From NCBI GenBank assembly GCA_964436125.1, contig CAYTBT010000015.1, forward strand, positions 12,297 to 76,296: DNA of 64,000 bases. The letters are read 5' to 3'. The stretch is from CAYRFF01 sp964436125 (GTDB lineage Bacteria; Bacteroidota; Bacteroidia; Chitinophagales; Saprospiraceae). Positions within the stretch are counted from its first letter, which is position 1. Each line of letters begins with the position of its first letter. Below are positions 61,513-64,000 of this stretch, one piece after another. The translations under genes were made by a program, and so were the position numbers. The notes under the pieces are model-generated. The model was not told where the DNA came from, did no database searches, and worked only from the letters and a program-made list of their open reading frames with translations.

Positions 61513-63699
61513 TTATCTCAAAAACAGCAATTCTCTGTATTTCACGAGAGGCCATTCTTCGTCTTCGACGAGATATTCAAGTCTATCGGAAGCAACACGG
61601 ATCTTTTCCATCATAGGTCGGATTTCGTTGCAATAGATATCGGCACATTGGACAAGATCGGTTTTACTCGCCTTACGACGTATGCTTGTCATAGCTTGCA
61701 CACCATTTTTAATAATGGAAATCTGTTCTGCCAGTCTCTGCAGGATATCGGTTTGGGCATCATAAACTTCTTCAGAAACACCGATTTCTTTAAGTTTAAG
61801 AATATTCTCCGCTACGCGAGTCTGGTAAGCAATGCCTGCCGGCAAAATATGGTTATAGCACAATTCACCGAGCGTTCTGGACTCAATCTGCATTTTCAGG
61901 ATATAATTCTCAAGCATAACATCATAGTGAGCATCGAGTTCCTTTTCCGTAAGGATATTATTTTCAGAGAATAATTTTTTGGATTTCTCAGAGACATAAG
62001 CTTTTATCGCCTCCGGAGTAGAGCGATAATGTGGAAGCCCTCTCCTTTCGGCTTCTACTTCCCATTCTTCTGAATAATTATCTCCTTCAAAGAGAATGGG
62101 TTCAGCTTCTATAACATAATTCCTAAGGGTACGTACTATGGCAGTATCTGAGTCTATTCCCTCATTTTTAAGCTCCTGATATTGTCCGTAGAATTTCTTT
62201 AGCTGATTCCCCACAATAATATTCATAATCGTCATAGGTGAGGCACAATTCATCGAGGAACCTACCATCCGTATTTCAAATTTATTGCCGGTAAAAGCAA
62301 ATGGCGACGTTCTATTCCTATCGGTATTATCTTTCTCGAGATCCGGTATCTTACTCAATAAATTTAAAACTTCCTGTGGTTGAATCGGCTCAGCTTTATC
62401 GCTTCCGACGAGATGACGTAAAATATTGGTAAGTGCATCCCCGATAAACACAGAGATAATTGCCGGTGGAGCTTCATTGGCTCCGAGTCTCTCATCATTG
62501 GAAGCGGATGCTACAGAAGCGCGCAATAAATCCGCATGATCATACACAGCTTTTATAGTATTGATGAAAAAGGTTAAAAACCGAAGGTTTTTCCCCGGAT
62601 TCTTTCCGGGTGACAAGAGGTTTTTCCCCGTATCTGTCGCCATGCTCCAGTTATTGTGTTTCCCGGAGCCATTGACACCTTCAAAAGGTTTTTCATGGAG
62701 CAATGCACGTAAATTATGCTTTGTAGCCAGTCGATCCATCAAGTCCATCAATAATTGATTGTGATCAACAGCTACGTTTAATTCTTCATACATAGGCGCT
62801 AGCTCATACTGTCCGGGACCGACTTCATTATGTCTAGTACGCAAGGGAATGCCTAGTTTATGGCATTCGATTTCCAGCTCTCTGATATAGGCGTAAATGC
62901 GTTGAGGAATTGCACCGAAGTAATGATCGTCGAGTTGTTGTCCTTTGGGCGATACTTTCCCTAGTAGAGTCCGTCCTGTAAACATCAAGTCGGGACGAGC
63001 ATCATAAAGGGCTTCATCAACGAGGAAAAACTCCTGCTCCCAACCTAAAGTAGTAAATACTCTGCCGATATTTTCATCAAATATCTTGCTTACTTGCAAT
63101 GCTGCATTCTCGACAAATGTCTGCGACTTCAACAAAGGCAATTTATAATCGAGTGACTCCCCGGAAAAGGTAACAAATATTGTCGGAATACACATCGTCA
63201 TCCCGACTTCAGAATCCAAAATAAAGGCTGGTGAAGACGGATCCCATGCCGTGTAACCCCTTGCCTCAAATGTAGATCTCAAACCTCCACCGGGAAAGGA
63301 TGATCCATCAGGTTCTTGTTGCACAAGATTGCTCCCTTTAAATTCTTCAATTGCTTCTCCCTTCCCGTCCAATGTGAAAAAGGAATCATGCTTCTCTGCC
63401 GTTCTTCCGGTCAATGGTTGAAACCAGTGTGCATAATGTGTGGCTCCTTTCTGCATTGCCCATTGCTTCATTGCCTCTGCTACACTATCGGCAACGGCTC
63501 TGGAAAGCTTGGTACCTTTCTGGATACAATCTTTTATCGTGTGATATGCTTCAGAGGTAAGGTATTCTTTCATCTGCTCATCTCCGAAAACGTGTGAGCC
63601 AAAATAGGTAGAGATTTTTGTATATCGTAATTCCTTCTCCCGGATGTCCTTGGAGCGGTGAATCGCTCTCTCAACTGCGTTAAAACGCGTGGTTATCAT
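61513..63699 (-). CDS. glnN: Type III glutamine synthetase
   Basis: Converts glutamate, ammonia and ATP to glutamine. At 728 residues it is the large GSIII form (GSI is about 470), typical of Bacteroidota. The N-terminal GSIII domain contains HYAHWFQPLTG, and the catalytic part has TRHNEVGPGQYELAP and FEGVNGSGKHNNWSM. The ATG at 63699 follows an exact -7 box (63720-63727) at 20 nt. Expression is expected to respond to nitrogen supply; no regulator is adjacent. No break in the frame is seen. Confidence 0.95.
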   Translation of the reverse strand: MITTRFNAVERAIHRSKDIREKELRYTKISTYFGSHVFGDEQMKEYLTSEAYHTIKDCIQKGTKLSRAVADSVAEAMKQWAMQKGATHYAHWFQPLTGRTAEKHDSFFTLDGKGEAIEEFKGSNLVQQEPDGSSFPGGGLRSTFEARGYTAWDPSSPAFILDSEVGMTMCIPTIFVTFSGESLDYKLPLLKSQTFVENAALQVSKIFDENIGRVFTTLGWEQEFFLVDEALYDARPDLMFTGRTLLGKVSPKGQQLDDHYFGAIPQRIYAYIRELEIECHKLGIPLRTRHNEVGPGQYELAPMYEELNVAVDHNQLLMDLMDRLATKHNLRALLHEKPFEGVNGSGKHNNWSMATDTGKNLLSPGKNPGKNLRFLTFFINTIKAVYDHADLLRASVASASNDERLGANEAPPAIISVFIGDALTNILRHLVGSDKAEPIQPQEVLNLLSKIPDLEKDNTDRNRTSPFAFTGNKFEIRMVGSSMNCASPMTIMNIIVGNQLKKFYGQYQELKNEGIDSDTAIVRTLRNYVIEAEPILFEGDNYSEEWEVEAERRGLPHYRSTPEAIKAYVSEKSKKLFSENNILTEKELDAHYDVMLENYILKMQIESRTLGELCYNHILPAGIAYQTRVAENILKLKEIGVSEEVYDAQTDILQRLAEQISIIKNGVQAMTSIRRKASKTDLVQCADIYCNEIRPMMEKIRVASDRLEYLVEDEEWPLVKYRELLFLR

Positions 63700-64000
63700 A
63701 CTATTTGTTTAATTTGACGCAAAGATAGTATTCTTCTCCACCAGTAGAAAACGACACTTTTAACTTTCTTCATTTTTATCCTTTAGCTAGATGAAATGTG
63801 TAAAATCCATCTATTTCTGTGAATAAATCACTATCTACATCTTAAGTCCACAGCAGCTGAAGATCACAGAATATACCAGTCTATGCATAAGTCTAAATAA
63901 AATTGAATAGCTTCATAGAAATTCCGATAAATTGCCTATACTGCGCCTGTTATCACCATTGGGACACCCATTTTTTCTTTTGCCACTTTTCCATTGATAT
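63700..64000. other. glnN upstream region (window edge)
   Basis: 301 nt with the glnN -7 box and a DnaA-box-like TGTGAATAA at 63818-63826 (reverse complement TTATTCACA). No gene is visible up to the edge. Confidence 0.45.
63720..63727 (-). promoter_or_regulatory. Promoter -7 box of glnN
   Basis: Minus-strand TATCTTTG, exact TAnnTTTG, 20 nt ahead of the glnN ATG. No clear -33 TTTG. Confidence 0.5.

Noticed and set aside
1..64000. CRISPR arrays, tRNA/rRNA genes, insertion sequences, prophage
   Set aside because: No regularly spaced repeats, rRNA or tRNA cloverleaf, transposase or phage gene was seen; many remaining ORFs are out-of-frame shadows of the genes listed.

Overview
The window reads as a chromosomal segment of a Bacteroidota bacterium of moderate, AT-leaning composition. 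Supporting signs are a type III glutamine synthetase, a short primary sigma factor without region 1.1, a large PKD protein ending in a gliding-motility/type IX (CHU_C-like) sorting domain, a carboxypeptidase-regulatory/DUF5686-type outer-membrane protein, many lipoproteins, and several TAnnTTTG promoter -7 boxes just ahead of start codons. The KDO gene kdsB shows a Gram-negative LPS maker. A Saprospiria-like relative is possible, but this is a guess. I found no tRNA, rRNA, CRISPR array, transposase or prophage gene; this is mainly a housekeeping region.

Layout. 1-4.3 kb: minus-strand TPR lipoprotein (runs off the window), kdsB, a coupled dusB-cca pair and a coiled-coil membrane protein. 4.4-13.2 kb: leuS and a compact sufB-C-D-S-E-T operon for iron-sulfur cluster assembly. 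13.4-22.6 kb: amidohydrolase lipoprotein, YrdC-like tRNA modification enzyme, the PKD surface protein, an extended GAPDH, the primary sigma factor and a START-like protein, with two large non-coding gaps. 22.6-30.8 kb: a minus-strand run of acyltransferase, isoaspartyl peptidase, YfhO-like membrane protein, glycosyltransferase, enoyl-CoA hydratase, ferredoxin reductase and ferredoxin. 30.9-36.5 kb: miaA, an ArsC-like protein, an ABC-F ATPase and a tail-specific protease. 37.2-45.1 kb: lipoproteins, a GCS2-CBS fusion, an rRNA pseudouridine synthase with dnaB, and a PaaE-like reductase. 45.2-52.4 kb: GT2, HesB/IscA, an M23 peptidase, Bcp, an NDH-2 and lipoproteins. 52.7-63.7 kb: tandem ENPP-like phosphodiesterases, MarC, a second PaaE-like reductase, an HMG-CoA lyase-like enzyme, a DUF5686-type protein and glnN.

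Functional threads: Fe-S supply (the suf operon plus iscA) beside several Fe-S users (two 2Fe-2S reductases and an adrenodoxin-type ferredoxin); tRNA metabolism (cca, dusB, leuS, YrdC-like, miaA); envelope and surface biogenesis; redox and thiol defence (Bcp, GCS2-CBS).

The most unusual signals are non-coding. (1) A 14-bp motif, AGCTT[A/C]CGCAAATG, is present in 8 exact and about 7 near copies, mostly between genes, including two gaps between convergent genes. (2) A candidate structured RNA of about 135 nt lies between the sigma factor gene and a START-domain gene and has two mutually exclusive pairings. (3) An imperfect inverted repeat of about 190 bp lies in the 890-bp gap ahead of the PKD gene. 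All three were found by eye and none has been checked by search or folding.
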